Below are positions 1-8,203 of a stretch of 64,000 nt of DNA, one piece after another. The first letter of the stretch is position 1. Each line of letters opens with the position of its first letter. This stretch comes from Rhizobium sp. Leaf262 (GTDB lineage Bacteria > Pseudomonadota > Alphaproteobacteria > Rhizobiales > Rhizobiaceae). The position numbers and the translations under genes were made by a program. Where the stretch lies: NCBI RefSeq assembly GCF_001422245.1, contig NZ_LMMM01000001.1:373422-437421 (forward strand). Reading direction: 5' to 3'. The notes under the pieces are model-generated. The model was not told the origin of the DNA and ran no database searches. It saw nothing but the letters and a program-made list of their open reading frames with translations.

Positions 1-396
1 TGTGTCTTCAATCCATATTTTGATGACTGGCGTGGCTACTCCTTACTCCATGCCAGTGTTTTCCTGACGCCAGAAGCTGTTGTTCATTTCAGGATTGATC
101 AACCGCACGGTTGCCCTGACGAAATCTTCGAGCGTGCAAAAGCTACTTTCATTGCGTTCAACTTCGAAGAAACCCTTTCGGTAGCAGCCAGTGGCATGAT
201 GAAAGACGTTAAAACCAACTGCCAGCGCTTCTCGGATCTCGGCGAGCCCCAGCGGTCGGAGGCCGTTCGGAGTTGGCTACAAGATCAATTCAATGGTCAC
301 GTGGCGGATTATCCTAACGGCTGGAGAGCTGCGATGTATAAGGCGTATCTTGAAAGCGATCAGTTTGTAGAAGGCGGCTACAACTTGCTGCCTTAG
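1..396 (+). CDS. 3' end of an unrecognised gene (5' end outside window)
   Basis: Reading frame 1 is open from the first base to the TAG at 394-396, so this is the C-terminal 131 residues of a longer protein. The first in-frame methionines (from 196) are internal, because good coding continues upstream of them. The visible part is acidic-aromatic and soluble, with no membrane segment. It includes a segment around residues 90-115 rich in W, Y and D. I do not recognise the family. The following gene starts close by on the same strand, so the two are probably co-transcribed. Confidence 0.6.
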   Translation, partial: CVFNPYFDDWRGYSLLHASVFLTPEAVVHFRIDQPHGCPDEIFERAKATFIAFNFEETLSVAASGMMKDVKTNCQRFSDLGEPQRSEAVRSWLQDQFNGHVADYPNGWRAAMYKAYLESDQFVEGGYNLLP

Positions 397-450
397 ATGA
401 CCGATCGGCAAGGGTTTCAACTTTCCGCAGAGCGTAGATCCGGAGTGCCA

Positions 451-1161
451 ATGAAAGGTCGGCCAGAATTTTTGGTGGACGAGAGAGTGATCGTTGCGGC
501 TCATGATCGCATGATAGCGAGCGACGGGGACTTGTCGCGCCATTTGCGTTTGATCAACACATGTCTGGAATGCCTTAGCCGGTTGCCTGAGTACCACGAA
601 GAGAAGGATTACAACGAGATTACCGTTCTTCGATTGGGGGTCCGCTGTTTCAACTCGGGCGCCGCAGCGTTGCGACTCTTGCGGTGCGGCTATTTCCAGC
701 CGGCTGTGACCATGATGCGAGATATGCTTGAAGTCTGCTGTTTGATGGATTTGTTCACGAAAGAGCCAAACGCTCTCACTGACTGGCTATCGATGACCGA
801 CAGAGAGCGGATGAAGCACTACAAACCTGCCCGTGTGCGCGAGCGGCTGGAAAAGTTTGATGGCATCAGAGTTAAGGAGCGCCAAGCGGCCTACAATATG
901 TTCAGTGAGATCGCCGCCCATGTGAATCCAAACGGGCACCATTTGATATCGCCAGATAATCTCACCCGCATTGGTCCGTTCGTGGAATACAGCTATTTTC
1001 GTCCAGGAATTGAAGAGCTGGCTTCGTGGCTGTCCTCGGCGACTGCTTCATTCTGCAATTTAGTCGACACAAACGAGACCGCTGCTTTAGAGGTCAAGGA
1101 AAAGTTCGTGGATGATCTAATGGAGTGGCGACAGCGATACTTCCGTCCCAAAGCGGACTGA
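451..1161 (+). CDS. Hypothetical protein, 236 aa
   Basis: The reading frame is open from an ATG at 397, which directly abuts the stop of the previous gene. The ATG at 451 has a better ribosome site (GGAG five bases upstream), so I prefer it; 397 adds 18 residues. The protein looks all-alpha and soluble, with a central hydrophobic helix containing the motif MMRDMLEVCCLMDLF and a C-terminal half rich in aromatic and charged residues. The general pattern recalls uncharacterised proteins of mobile islands, but I cannot name a family. No catalytic motif is visible. Confidence 0.6.
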   Translation: MKGRPEFLVDERVIVAAHDRMIASDGDLSRHLRLINTCLECLSRLPEYHEEKDYNEITVLRLGVRCFNSGAAALRLLRCGYFQPAVTMMRDMLEVCCLMDLFTKEPNALTDWLSMTDRERMKHYKPARVRERLEKFDGIRVKERQAAYNMFSEIAAHVNPNGHHLISPDNLTRIGPFVEYSYFRPGIEELASWLSSATASFCNLVDTNETAALEVKEKFVDDLMEWRQRYFRPKAD

Positions 1162-1300
1162 AATATATTAGGGCTCGGCCTCTTACGCATACGTGCTTGC
1201 TCGGATAGGCCAGACCAGTTCGGAAGCAGTCCGGTCGCCCATGGTGAAAGCAAACCACTTTGCGCATCAGCCCGAGCCGTTGGGCGAACTGGGGTTGATC

Positions 1301-1319
1301 GGCCCTCTTCCGGGCCTTT
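1301..1319 (+). terminator. Possible weak terminator
   Basis: GGCCC at 1301-1305 and GGGCC at 1312-1316 form a short GC stem with a 6-base loop, followed by only three T. It lies 140 bp after the preceding gene. The stem is short and the T-run poor, so this is tentative. The rest of the 446-bp gap before 1608 holds one small ORF at 1508 and otherwise nothing I can identify. Confidence 0.3.
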
Positions 1320-1507
1320 GCGGTACCTTCATTTAGGACAGCCGCTTAGTTCGACAAGTCAAACGCTTCAAACGTTGAGAAGCATCTACTCCCCGAGTGA
1401 AAGCAGAGAGCCGCCGTAGGATCAGAGTGTGCTAACGCTTTCGAGGTATCGAAGATTGAATCTCCAGTCGGAGTGCTCTCGTTTCGCTGGTTTTGAGGAG
1501 AAAACCA

Positions 1508-1579
1508 ATGTTGATTTCGGTAAAATACCGGGGGACAGCGCTGGGCACGGCTGTTGAAAACTCCTTCTACCAGCTATGA
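1508..1579 (+). CDS. Small ORF/leader peptide, 23 aa
   Basis: ATG at 1508 is preceded by a strong GAGGAG Shine-Dalgarno sequence at ideal spacing, and the frame stops at TGA 1577-1579. The product (MLISVKYRGTALG...) has no recognisable domain. It sits 28 bp upstream of the two-gene cassette at 1608-3983, and that cassette's first gene has no obvious ribosome site of its own. It may therefore be a leader peptide or a real microprotein. Support is the ribosome site and position only. Confidence 0.4.
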   Translation: MLISVKYRGTALGTAVENSFYQL

Positions 1580-1607
1580 TTGAGGAAAATCACTGGAACT
1601 CACGTGC

Positions 1608-2882
1608 ATGGCAGAAACGTACACGCCTATGGACCCAAAGGTGACCGGATCTTGGTTGGTCCATCACACTAACAAACTTCAACATTTTACAGGTGCGTCG
1701 GGGTTCGATCGAATTCTGAGTGCTGGCAAGGCGACGAAGCTTCTTTCTTCTCTCTCCGCAACCCAGCAGAACGTGGTGGACATGCCGCGAGTGGAGGCTC
1801 TGGCTACTGCGGCCAATATGACCACGTTTGAGTTGCAGGGTGCGCTGGGACAGTTGGAGCGGCAACAACTGCTTCAACGGGGCGCTTCAGGCGTGGAAGT
1901 GTACGGCGTTACAAGTGCGACTGTCCTGCAGCGTGGCGCAGAGATCTTTGCCGCGCTTTCTCCTCGTCCGGAAGAATTAGCTGCCATTTCCCTTGCGGAG
2001 CTTGCCTCTGCGGAACCGCTGGAAAAAAAGGAGGCCACACGCTGGATATCGGATACCTACGGACTGACCTCATCGGCGACGGCCGAATTTTTGGAGGACA
2101 CAGAGCGTACCCGTCTGGTTGATTGGGAAAAGCACGACGCGGGTGCAGTTGTCTACTTCAACGGTAACCTATTCAAGGGAGGGGACATTAGGAGGGTTTC
2201 CGCCGTACTGAGTCAGTTGAATGCGACGCAACGCGCGTTGATGTCCGAGGTCGAGGAAAAGTTACGAAAGCAAGGCTGTCTTGCAGTCAAAGAAATTGAG
2301 AAGATAATAGGCGCTCAACTATTTGAACGGCTGAATTCTATTGGCTTCTTCGATGTCAATCTGGTCAGCAATCGAACAGAGAGCGTTTCATTCGCGACCC
2401 GACCAGCCGCATTCGGCAAGTATGCCAATGGCAATAGTGACGAAGGTCTTGATCTTGCGAAGGCGTTCGTGAGTTCGCTTACCTATGGCATCACACGCCG
2501 ACATCCAAAGCAAGGCAGGATACGAAGCATTGAGGATCTACTCGGGCGCCTCCTTAAGGGGGAATGGACTGCGGCTGCAACCGCTATTGGCGAGGATTAT
2601 GTGGCCTTAGAATTGCGCGGGGTTGTCGAGCTCCGCAGGGGGCCTTCCTACGGTCACCAGATGCGCCTGAGGAAACAAGACGTGGGCCAAATGGCGCTAC
2701 AGGTCCTTCAGTCCGGCGACGCGAGCGACATGCCGCTGCTTAGGGAAATCCCCTCCGCTCAGGTCACGGGGTATAGCGGACCTGAGGAAACCCGTACTCT
2801 GGTAAGAAAGCAGCAGCTACCGGAGAGCCAAAGAGCGGTCAGAAACATGTTGGAAGTTCTGCGGACAGGGGGCGGACGATAG
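1608..2882 (+). CDS. Hypothetical protein with predicted winged-helix region, 424 aa
   Basis: Soluble protein of 424 residues. Residues about 45-110 (LATAANMTTFELQGALGQLE and following) read like a winged-helix DNA-binding unit: helix, recognition helix, then a short beta wing. A second helical region around 165-260 may repeat the fold. No enzyme motif is visible. The stop codon TAG at 2880-2882 directly abuts the ATG of the next gene, a nuclease-like protein, so translation is very likely coupled and the two products probably act together. I infer a DNA-sensing or DNA-targeting partner of that nuclease; the family is not recognised. Confidence 0.65.
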   Translation: MAETYTPMDPKVTGSWLVHHTNKLQHFTGASGFDRILSAGKATKLLSSLSATQQNVVDMPRVEALATAANMTTFELQGALGQLERQQLLQRGASGVEVYGVTSATVLQRGAEIFAALSPRPEELAAISLAELASAEPLEKKEATRWISDTYGLTSSATAEFLEDTERTRLVDWEKHDAGAVVYFNGNLFKGGDIRRVSAVLSQLNATQRALMSEVEEKLRKQGCLAVKEIEKIIGAQLFERLNSIGFFDVNLVSNRTESVSFATRPAAFGKYANGNSDEGLDLAKAFVSSLTYGITRRHPKQGRIRSIEDLLGRLLKGEWTAAATAIGEDYVALELRGVVELRRGPSYGHQMRLRKQDVGQMALQVLQSGDASDMPLLREIPSAQVTGYSGPEETRTLVRKQQLPESQRAVRNMLEVLRTGGGR

Positions 2883-3983
2883 ATGGCTGTGACGCTGGAT
2901 AAAGGCATGTCGATGGAGGAGCGCGTACGGAACTACTTCATCAAAAGCGGCTACTATACCCTCAGAGGAGTGCCATTCACATATGGAAAATTCGACGTAA
3001 CTGATGTGGACCTTTGGCTGTACGACAGACCCTCACCAGTCTCGCGGCACAGGATTGTCGTGGATATAAAGAACAAGAAAACCCCTCAAGCCATCGAGCG
3101 AATATTCTGGGCGAAGGGGCTGGCTGCAACACTCAACCTAGATCAAGCGATCGTAGCGACGACTGACAAACGCCCCGATGTGGCCGAGTTCGGAAGACAG
3201 CATGGGGTTGTAGTATTGGATGGCAACTTCCTCAGTCGCCTTGCAAACCTGTCCGTGAGCGATCGCATGTCTGAGGAGGACTTTCTGCAAACGATTGATG
3301 CCTTCGCTGATCAGAGAGTGTCAGGCGACTGGAAGGGGCGACTACGTTCCGCCAAGTCTCGCGTCCTGAACGGTCTAGGCTACAACGAAGTAAATTCTTG
3401 GCTCACGGACGGCAGGTTCTTTGCTGAACAAACTCTCATAGTGCCTTTGCACAAGACTACCGCTTGCCGATTGCTCTACATGCTCGCGTCGTTGATTGCT
3501 GTTGGATTTGACTTCGTCTTAAGAGATTTGGCATTCGTGGATCAGGACGCAAAGGTCGGCGAACTTAACAATGGGCTTCAGTTCGGTTCGTCGGGGGCGA
3601 AAGGTACTGCGCACGTTATTGATATCGCAATCGGTTTAGTTGATCAGTACGCACCTGATATGCGGGGACTAGGTGGGAAGATTCGGCGGGGCGTCGAGAG
3701 CGACTTGGAGGCGGTGCAAACCCATATCCCCGCAGAGTATTTTGGGCGCCCCAGCACCGCACAAAGCCTCTACAACATCGCTCGGGAACTTGAACACGCG
3801 GCTTTCATGACCACATTTCGAGGTCCTAGTGACCTGAGTGTTGATGCCAAAAGTATGCTCTCGGTGCTGCTCGACTTTTGGGAAATTGATCGCTCTAGGT
3901 TTTTTTCCAATCTGAAGGGTGTGGATCTCGACAAAGTGGTCCGTGAAAAAGATCTGCCAGAGTCCCCCTCGCGGCTCCTGTAG
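2883..3983 (+). CDS. Putative PD-(D/E)XK nuclease-like protein, 366 aa
   Basis: The N-terminal third resembles the restriction-endonuclease-like fold. A cluster DVTDVDLW (D41/D43) is followed 18 residues later by VVDIKNKK (D61-x-K63), fitting the D...(D/E)-x-K metal site. A helix QAIERIFWAKGLAATL follows, then strands IVATT and GVVVLDG, as in Mrr-like nucleases. The C-terminal two thirds are helical and unrecognised. It starts immediately after the stop of the winged-helix gene, so it is probably translated with it. I infer a DNA-cleaving effector of a two-gene accessory or defence cassette; the nuclease assignment rests on motif reading only. Confidence 0.6.
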   Translation: MAVTLDKGMSMEERVRNYFIKSGYYTLRGVPFTYGKFDVTDVDLWLYDRPSPVSRHRIVVDIKNKKTPQAIERIFWAKGLAATLNLDQAIVATTDKRPDVAEFGRQHGVVVLDGNFLSRLANLSVSDRMSEEDFLQTIDAFADQRVSGDWKGRLRSAKSRVLNGLGYNEVNSWLTDGRFFAEQTLIVPLHKTTACRLLYMLASLIAVGFDFVLRDLAFVDQDAKVGELNNGLQFGSSGAKGTAHVIDIAIGLVDQYAPDMRGLGGKIRRGVESDLEAVQTHIPAEYFGRPSTAQSLYNIARELEHAAFMTTFRGPSDLSVDAKSMLSVLLDFWEIDRSRFFSNLKGVDLDKVVREKDLPESPSRLL

Positions 3984-4120
3984 TCCCCCAATTTTGGGCC
4001 AAAAATCCGAGGGGTCGAACTCGACAATCGCAGAGGCGCGATACCCCCCCGTCCCCTCCGGTTGCACCCGTCGAGGCCGCATATTAGCCTTCGCTTTGAC
4101 TGAGGCTTGGGGAACTGCGA

Positions 4121-4660
4121 ATGAAGTACGCGCTGGTTGATGGGCATCGCCATTAGGCTGCTGTCGGGCTTCGGGGTGTCTGTCAGGCGTGTGGTCTACC
4201 GATGACGCCCCGCTGTGGCCAGCAGAGGGTTCACCATTGGGCGCACAGAGCGGCAAACTGTGACGAATGGTGGGAACGGGAAACTGCCTGGCTTCGTGAT
4301 TGGAAGAACGAGTTCCCGCAAGAATTACATTCCGGAGTTTTCTGTCAGCCGATATTCCGGACTACGGTGCGGCGCGGGGCTGGCGATTGCCGTTGCGTCG
4401 TTTCCCGCTGATTGATCATTGGATATCCGCGACCCGTCCTGTGTTCTTGGACTTTGGTGATACGAACTTCGTAGGCTGGGGACGTCCTGCCATTCGGCTA
4501 CTCTGGCGGATCAGCAAATCCCTAGCTTTCGCATTGTCGTCACACCGTTCACGAAACAGAACGTCATTGATCACTTCATGCAGGGTGTTCCGCTCGAAGG
4601 GTTCAATCACTCCCGAAGCCGCCAATTCGGGCAATGGACTATCGCGCAATGGACTGACCG
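4121..4660 (+). pseudogene. Decayed CoiA-like gene
   Basis: Starting at ATG 4121 the frame reads MKYALVDGHRH, then a TAG stop. It continues in the same frame through a CxxC pair and HHWAHRAANCDEWWERETAW, closely resembling the N-terminal part of CoiA-like proteins (competence/nuclease-like). After about 4330 the match moves to another frame (ATRPVFLDFGDTNFVGWG at about 4423-4480). It moves again to a third (FRIVVTPFTKQNVIDHF near 4520-4580, then MQGVPLEGF). So there is at least one nonsense mutation and two frameshifts in one ancestral gene. The 783-bp space between 3984 and 4766 is otherwise empty. Confidence 0.7.
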
Positions 4661-4695
4661 TTGCACCGCGCCGATCTGTCCACAAACGTACACGT

Positions 4696-4772
4696 TAGTG
4701 CACATAGGTCTTGACGTGTGCATTAATCGTGCACTAAATGCTGTTCACGAAACATCATAGAGAATAGTGCAC
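4696..4772 (+). promoter_or_regulatory. GTGCAC repeat cluster upstream of serine recombinase
   Basis: TTAGTGCAC at 4696-4704 and its inverted copy GTGCACTAA at 4729-4737 flank a GTGTGCATTAAT segment. A third TAGTGCACAT lies at 4765-4774 and overlaps the start of the recombinase gene. Three GTGCAC hexamers within 75 bp at a recombinase start suggest an operator or a resolution (res-type) site. Function is inferred from position and symmetry only. Confidence 0.45.
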
Positions 4773-5351
4773 ATGGGGACGATTGTAGGATATGCGCGAG
4801 TAAGCTCGACAGGGCAGGACTACCAGACGCAAGTTGACAGGCTAATCGCGGAAGGGGCCACCAAGATATTCAGTGAGAAGCAATCTGGTCTTGACGACGA
4901 CAGGCCGGAGCTTGCCAAGTGCCTCGACTATGTTCGAGAGGGCGACACACTCATGGTCACGAAGCTGGACCGTCTAGCACGTTCCGCCGTTCATCTTCAC
5001 CAGATAGTAGACAGTTTGAATAAGGATAACGTCGGCTTCAAGGTGCTGGACGACGCCAGCCTCGACACGACGACACGCACAGGAAAGCTGGTTTTTGGCA
5101 TCCTTGCCAGCATTGCACAGTTTGAAACTGAATTGCGAAAAGAGCGTCAGCTTGAGGGTATAGCCAAGGCTAAGGCCAAGGCGGAGAAGGCTGGAACCCC
5201 GTGGATCACCGGACGGCCTGTCTCACTCGATCACGAGGAAATCAGGAAGCTCCGGGCCGATGGACTGTCTGTAAGGCAGATCGCTAAAGAGGTCGGTTGC
5301 TCCTCATCAGCCGTACAAAAGGTGCTTAATTCTGCCAAAGCGGAGGCGTAA
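4773..5351 (+). CDS. Serine recombinase (resolvase/invertase family), 192 aa
   Basis: Site-specific DNA recombinase of the small serine family. The N-terminus GTIVGYARVSSTGQD carries the catalytic serine in the YARVS motif. TKLDRLARS and IAQFETELRKERQLEGI are the usual active-site and E-helix segments. The C-terminus (DHEEIRKLRADGLSVRQIAK and onward) is a helix-turn-helix of the Hin/resolvase type. Length is typical (about 180-200 aa). An in-frame GTG at 4767 is possible, but ATG 4773 gives the canonical N-terminus. It may resolve or invert element DNA; the GTGCAC repeats just upstream are the obvious candidate site. Confidence 0.9.
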   Translation: MGTIVGYARVSSTGQDYQTQVDRLIAEGATKIFSEKQSGLDDDRPELAKCLDYVREGDTLMVTKLDRLARSAVHLHQIVDSLNKDNVGFKVLDDASLDTTTRTGKLVFGILASIAQFETELRKERQLEGIAKAKAKAEKAGTPWITGRPVSLDHEEIRKLRADGLSVRQIAKEVGCSSSAVQKVLNSAKAEA

Positions 5352-5353
5352 TC

Positions 5354-5449
5354 ATGGAATTCTTGATCCTCATTGCGTGCTGGATCGCGCTGGGCGCTTT
5401 GGCGTTTGGCGGCATCGCTTCCGTTTTGAATAGTCTGTTCGGTCGGTAG
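5354..5449 (+). CDS. Small single-span membrane peptide, 31 aa
   Basis: ATG at 5354 lies two bases after the recombinase stop and is preceded by GGAGG at 5342-5346, a strong ribosome site. The product starts MEFLILIACWIALGALAFGG and ends NSLFGR: one hydrophobic span of about 22 residues with a basic end. The position suggests co-translation with the recombinase. Holin-like, toxin-like or regulatory peptides have this shape, but nothing here fixes the role. The following 200 bp up to 5649 hold no gene I can support. Confidence 0.5.
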   Translation: MEFLILIACWIALGALAFGGIASVLNSLFGR

Positions 5450-5649
5450 GGTGCGACAATTTGGCGTGTCGTCGCCTTCGGGTGACTATCTAGGCACAAA
5501 CTCTGCATCATCCTCAGTCCCCGCAGGAAACCCGCAGTCACCCTTGAGTGTCCACCGACAACCGTCACCTACAGGTGTCTTTATCCCTTGTTGTGCCGAT
5601 TGTTTTCCTGGCTATTAAGGAGGCCTCGTTTCTCAACAGGGGGCTTCCA

Positions 5650-5883
5650 ATGCAAACCAGTCGACAACAGAAATCCGCCGTCCCGCTCGACTACAGCGTG
5701 TCGGACATGACCATTGCCGCAGAGTTCATCATGACGGCCATGCGGGCGGCAGTGAACGGGCATCCGGTCATGAGCGCCGACGTGGTGCGACCGTTGAAAT
5801 GGGCGCGTGCCAAGATCGATGAGGTGTTGGCACAGGCCGAAAGTGCCGCCGCAGTCGTTCCCCTCGCCAACAGGGAGGCGTGA
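5650..5883 (+). CDS. Hypothetical protein, 77 aa, upstream of integrase
   Basis: Small soluble protein (MQTSRQQKSAVPLDYSVSDM...) with a helical core ending in an alanine-rich tail. A GTG at 5548 in the same frame would add 34 residues, but ATG 5650 has a purine-rich GGGGG ribosome site and gives a compact product. Its stop lies one base before the integrase ATG, so the two are translated together. The position just upstream of a tyrosine integrase is where excisionase or other accessory directionality proteins often sit. No excisionase motif is evident, so this stays an inference. Confidence 0.6.
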   Translation: MQTSRQQKSAVPLDYSVSDMTIAAEFIMTAMRAAVNGHPVMSADVVRPLKWARAKIDEVLAQAESAAAVVPLANREA

Positions 5884-5884
5884 T

Positions 5885-6955
5885 ATGGCCCGACAGAGAG
5901 GCAATAAGTGGCAAGCAGACGTCACCCTTGAGGACGGCAATCGCTTCCGGCCTACATTCCCGACAGAGGAACATGCAACCAAATGGGAGGTTGCTGCCCG
6001 CCACGCGATAGAAATGGGGAAACCTCTCCCGCCTGTTAGCATCCATATCAGTGGGTCTAAGACCCGCGACCTGTCTCTACTCGGATCATGCTTCGATTTC
6101 GTTAAGCGAACGGTCTGGTCTACACAAGCGCGGGGCGGCTCTGCGCAAATCCGCAACGGTCAGGCCGCTGTAGATTATTGGGGTAGAAACAAACCACTCG
6201 ATGAAATCAATTCCGCCGACGTTGCCGATTGGAAAGTCGATCTGGCTGACGAGGGCTATGCCCCGGCCACCATCAATCGCAAGGTCGCTGCGCTTTCTAA
6301 AATCCTCAAGACTGCTCGGGACGCCGGGGCCATTGAAAAGGTCCCGCCGATCAAATGGAACCGCGAGGAGAAGACACGCTTTCGGTTCCTTGACGAGATG
6401 GAGGAGCGCGCCATGCTGGCCTACTGGTCGGCACAGAACGATCAGGACAACTACGACCTCACGGTCTGCCTAATCGACACTGGAGCGCGCTGCTTTGCCG
6501 AGCTTATGCCAGTCAAGTGGAGTGCCTTCGGTCCGCAGTTCTCGACGGTCACTTTCTGGAAGACCAAGAGCGGCAAGCCGCGCACCGTTCCGCTCACCAA
6601 GCGGGTCCGTGAAATCCTCACTCGCCGCCAGAAAGAACACCGTGAACAGGTCGGCCCGTTCGGGATGCACAATCAGCACAAGATGCGCGACCGTTGGGAT
6701 GAGATGCGGGAGGTCTTGAACTTCCACGACGTCACACCCCACGTCCTCCGCCATACATGCTGCACTCGTCTGGTGCTGGCTGGTGTCGATATCAAGCGCG
6801 TCATGGAATGGATGGGCCACTCGGCCATTGTGACCACCATGCGCTACATGCAGATCAAGCCGAGAGGGCTGGAGGATATCCTTCACGTTCTGGAGGGGAC
6901 GCCTCAGAAGCCGAAGCGCGCACCGAAGATTGTTGCCAATCGCGCCGATCATTGA
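5885..6955 (+). CDS. Tyrosine-type site-specific integrase, 356 aa
   Basis: Phage-type integrase. The N-terminus (MARQRGNKWQADVTLEDG) is an arm-binding-like segment, followed by a SAM-like core-binding domain (about residues 60-150). The catalytic domain shows LIDTGARCFAELMPVKW (first catalytic Arg), the HVLRHTCCTRLV box (H-x-x-R), WMGHS (G-H) and TTMRYMQ with the nucleophilic Tyr. ATG 5885 has GGGAGG seven bases upstream; an open frame further upstream (from 5807) overlaps the previous gene and is unlikely to be used. It should integrate and excise the element in this accessory region. Confidence 0.93.
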   Translation: MARQRGNKWQADVTLEDGNRFRPTFPTEEHATKWEVAARHAIEMGKPLPPVSIHISGSKTRDLSLLGSCFDFVKRTVWSTQARGGSAQIRNGQAAVDYWGRNKPLDEINSADVADWKVDLADEGYAPATINRKVAALSKILKTARDAGAIEKVPPIKWNREEKTRFRFLDEMEERAMLAYWSAQNDQDNYDLTVCLIDTGARCFAELMPVKWSAFGPQFSTVTFWKTKSGKPRTVPLTKRVREILTRRQKEHREQVGPFGMHNQHKMRDRWDEMREVLNFHDVTPHVLRHTCCTRLVLAGVDIKRVMEWMGHSAIVTTMRYMQIKPRGLEDILHVLEGTPQKPKRAPKIVANRADH

Positions 6956-6958
6956 CTG

Positions 6959-6995
6959 CCTCGCCCTCGCTTAGTGACGGGGGCGAACTTTTTTG
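6959..6995 (+). terminator. Rho-independent terminator after integrase
   Basis: TCGCCC near 6961 pairs with GGGCGA near 6981, allowing an internal bulge, and is followed by a run of T (CTTTTTTG). It lies a few bases after the integrase stop. Confidence 0.6.
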
Positions 6996-7090
6996 TGGCA
7001 CAATTCATGGCACACTTTGCGCACAACGGGCCTTAACACATTCATTAAGCTAGATTTCTCAGCGGACTTAAAGTCTGTTGCGTCTAAGTC
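6996..7090. other. Candidate attachment/integrase-binding region
   Basis: Two TGGCAC copies 12 bp apart (6996-7001, 7008-7013) precede an imperfect 21-bp palindrome at 7060-7080 (CAGCGGACTTAAAGTCTGTT). The core resembles the anticodon arm of a tRNA-Leu(TAA). This lies directly 3' of the integrase, where phage att sites often are. The stretch from 7091 to 7714 has only short unsupported ORFs and no feature I can name. Confidence 0.35.
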
Positions 7091-7714
7091 ATTGAAATTT
7101 ATGATCTTGACGTTCGAAGATGCCACTGTCATATGACGCTTATGAGACGCTAATTCTCACTCCCGCATACCTGATGGCGTGGCAATATCAGCCTGACGTC
7201 ATAACCCCATGCACTAGGAAGCCCCGGCTTTCCATGTGCGGTTCCGAAAACTACAAACCCCACTCTCTTTGTCTGTTCCATGCGAACAGGCCGGTTCACT
7301 GTATCCAGACGCCTTGGTTGAAAGCCGAGATCGAACCGTTATGGGCGGAAGACGATATACGCCCAACCGAGCCATATTCTGGAGCGGGTTAGCCTCACGT
7401 GACCGCAAAAGCGGACGAGACTAGCGCCGTGTAGCCGCCAATCCGGGTAGTCACCGGTGAGGGTAGCGGAGCTTTGTGCGCGTTGTGTCGCCAAAGTGGA
7501 ACCGATCAAGGGCGCGGGTCAGCACGACCTTCCACGGCGAAATCTATCACAACACAACACTTATCATGCGTCATCGTCAAACAGGTTTGCCACGCTCACT
7601 AGGAGGCAAGCCCGAAACAATAGCGCCGTCCGTCTGGGTTTATCTGTTTCATGCCCGTCGGCACCCCGATGACGCCCACCAACAATCTCATTCTCAACAC
7701 CATCAAGGAATCCC

Positions 7715-8203
7715 ATGAACTCATCCTCTACACCTACAATGGACCGCCTCCAGACCCCACAGAAAGCCTCCCACTTGTCCCGCTGCCTTTCCGAGGAACT
7801 CCGGGGTGGCAAGAGGGCTAATCCCAACGTCAGCCGCGCCGTTGCTGTGGCCGATCAACTCAACGCCCGACTACTGGAAATTCAGCAGCTTTGGCCGCAT
7901 CTGCAAAACCGGAAAGGTCAGCCGACAAAGCGCCCCGACGTCCTCCCGAACAGTGACCTTCCGACCATTATAGGTTCCGCTTCGTCAGATGCCCGATACG
8001 TCCAGCGCTTAAATGCCGGTGGAATTGGCATGTCGGTCAACGTGGTCGAACCTCTCCGCGTCCTCGCGGAGCTTCGCCGGAAGCTGGACTTCATTCAAGA
8101 TCGGTGGCCGGAGCTACAGACCGATCATCATGTCAGCGACCGCCCGACCCGTGATGACAAAATCTTTCAGCAGTTGGTTGCCTCCGGGGAGGTCACTCTT
8201 TGA
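7715..8203 (+). CDS. Hypothetical phage-type protein, 162 aa
   Basis: Soluble, basic protein with alternating helical segments (VSRAVAVADQLNARLLEIQQL and PLRVLAELRRKLDFIQDRWP). I do not recognise it. The ATG at 7715 has AAGGAA five bases upstream. Its TGA overlaps the TTG start of the next gene by four bases (8200-8203), so the two form a translationally coupled pair at the start of the phage-like block. Confidence 0.6.
   Translation: MNSSSTPTMDRLQTPQKASHLSRCLSEELRGGKRANPNVSRAVAVADQLNARLLEIQQLWPHLQNRKGQPTKRPDVLPNSDLPTIIGSASSDARYVQRLNAGGIGMSVNVVEPLRVLAELRRKLDFIQDRWPELQTDHHVSDRPTRDDKIFQQLVASGEVTL

Noticed and set aside
4416-4685. 89-codon minus-strand ORF
   Set aside because: It lies opposite the CoiA-like remnant, which explains the region better.
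7120-7424. Short overlapping ORFs between integrase and phage block
   Set aside because: No ribosome sites, no recognisable composition, and three overlapping frames of similar length.
7651-7821. 56-codon frame starting with MPVGTPMTPTNN
   Set aside because: No ribosome site; it overlaps the better supported gene at 7715 by 107 bp.
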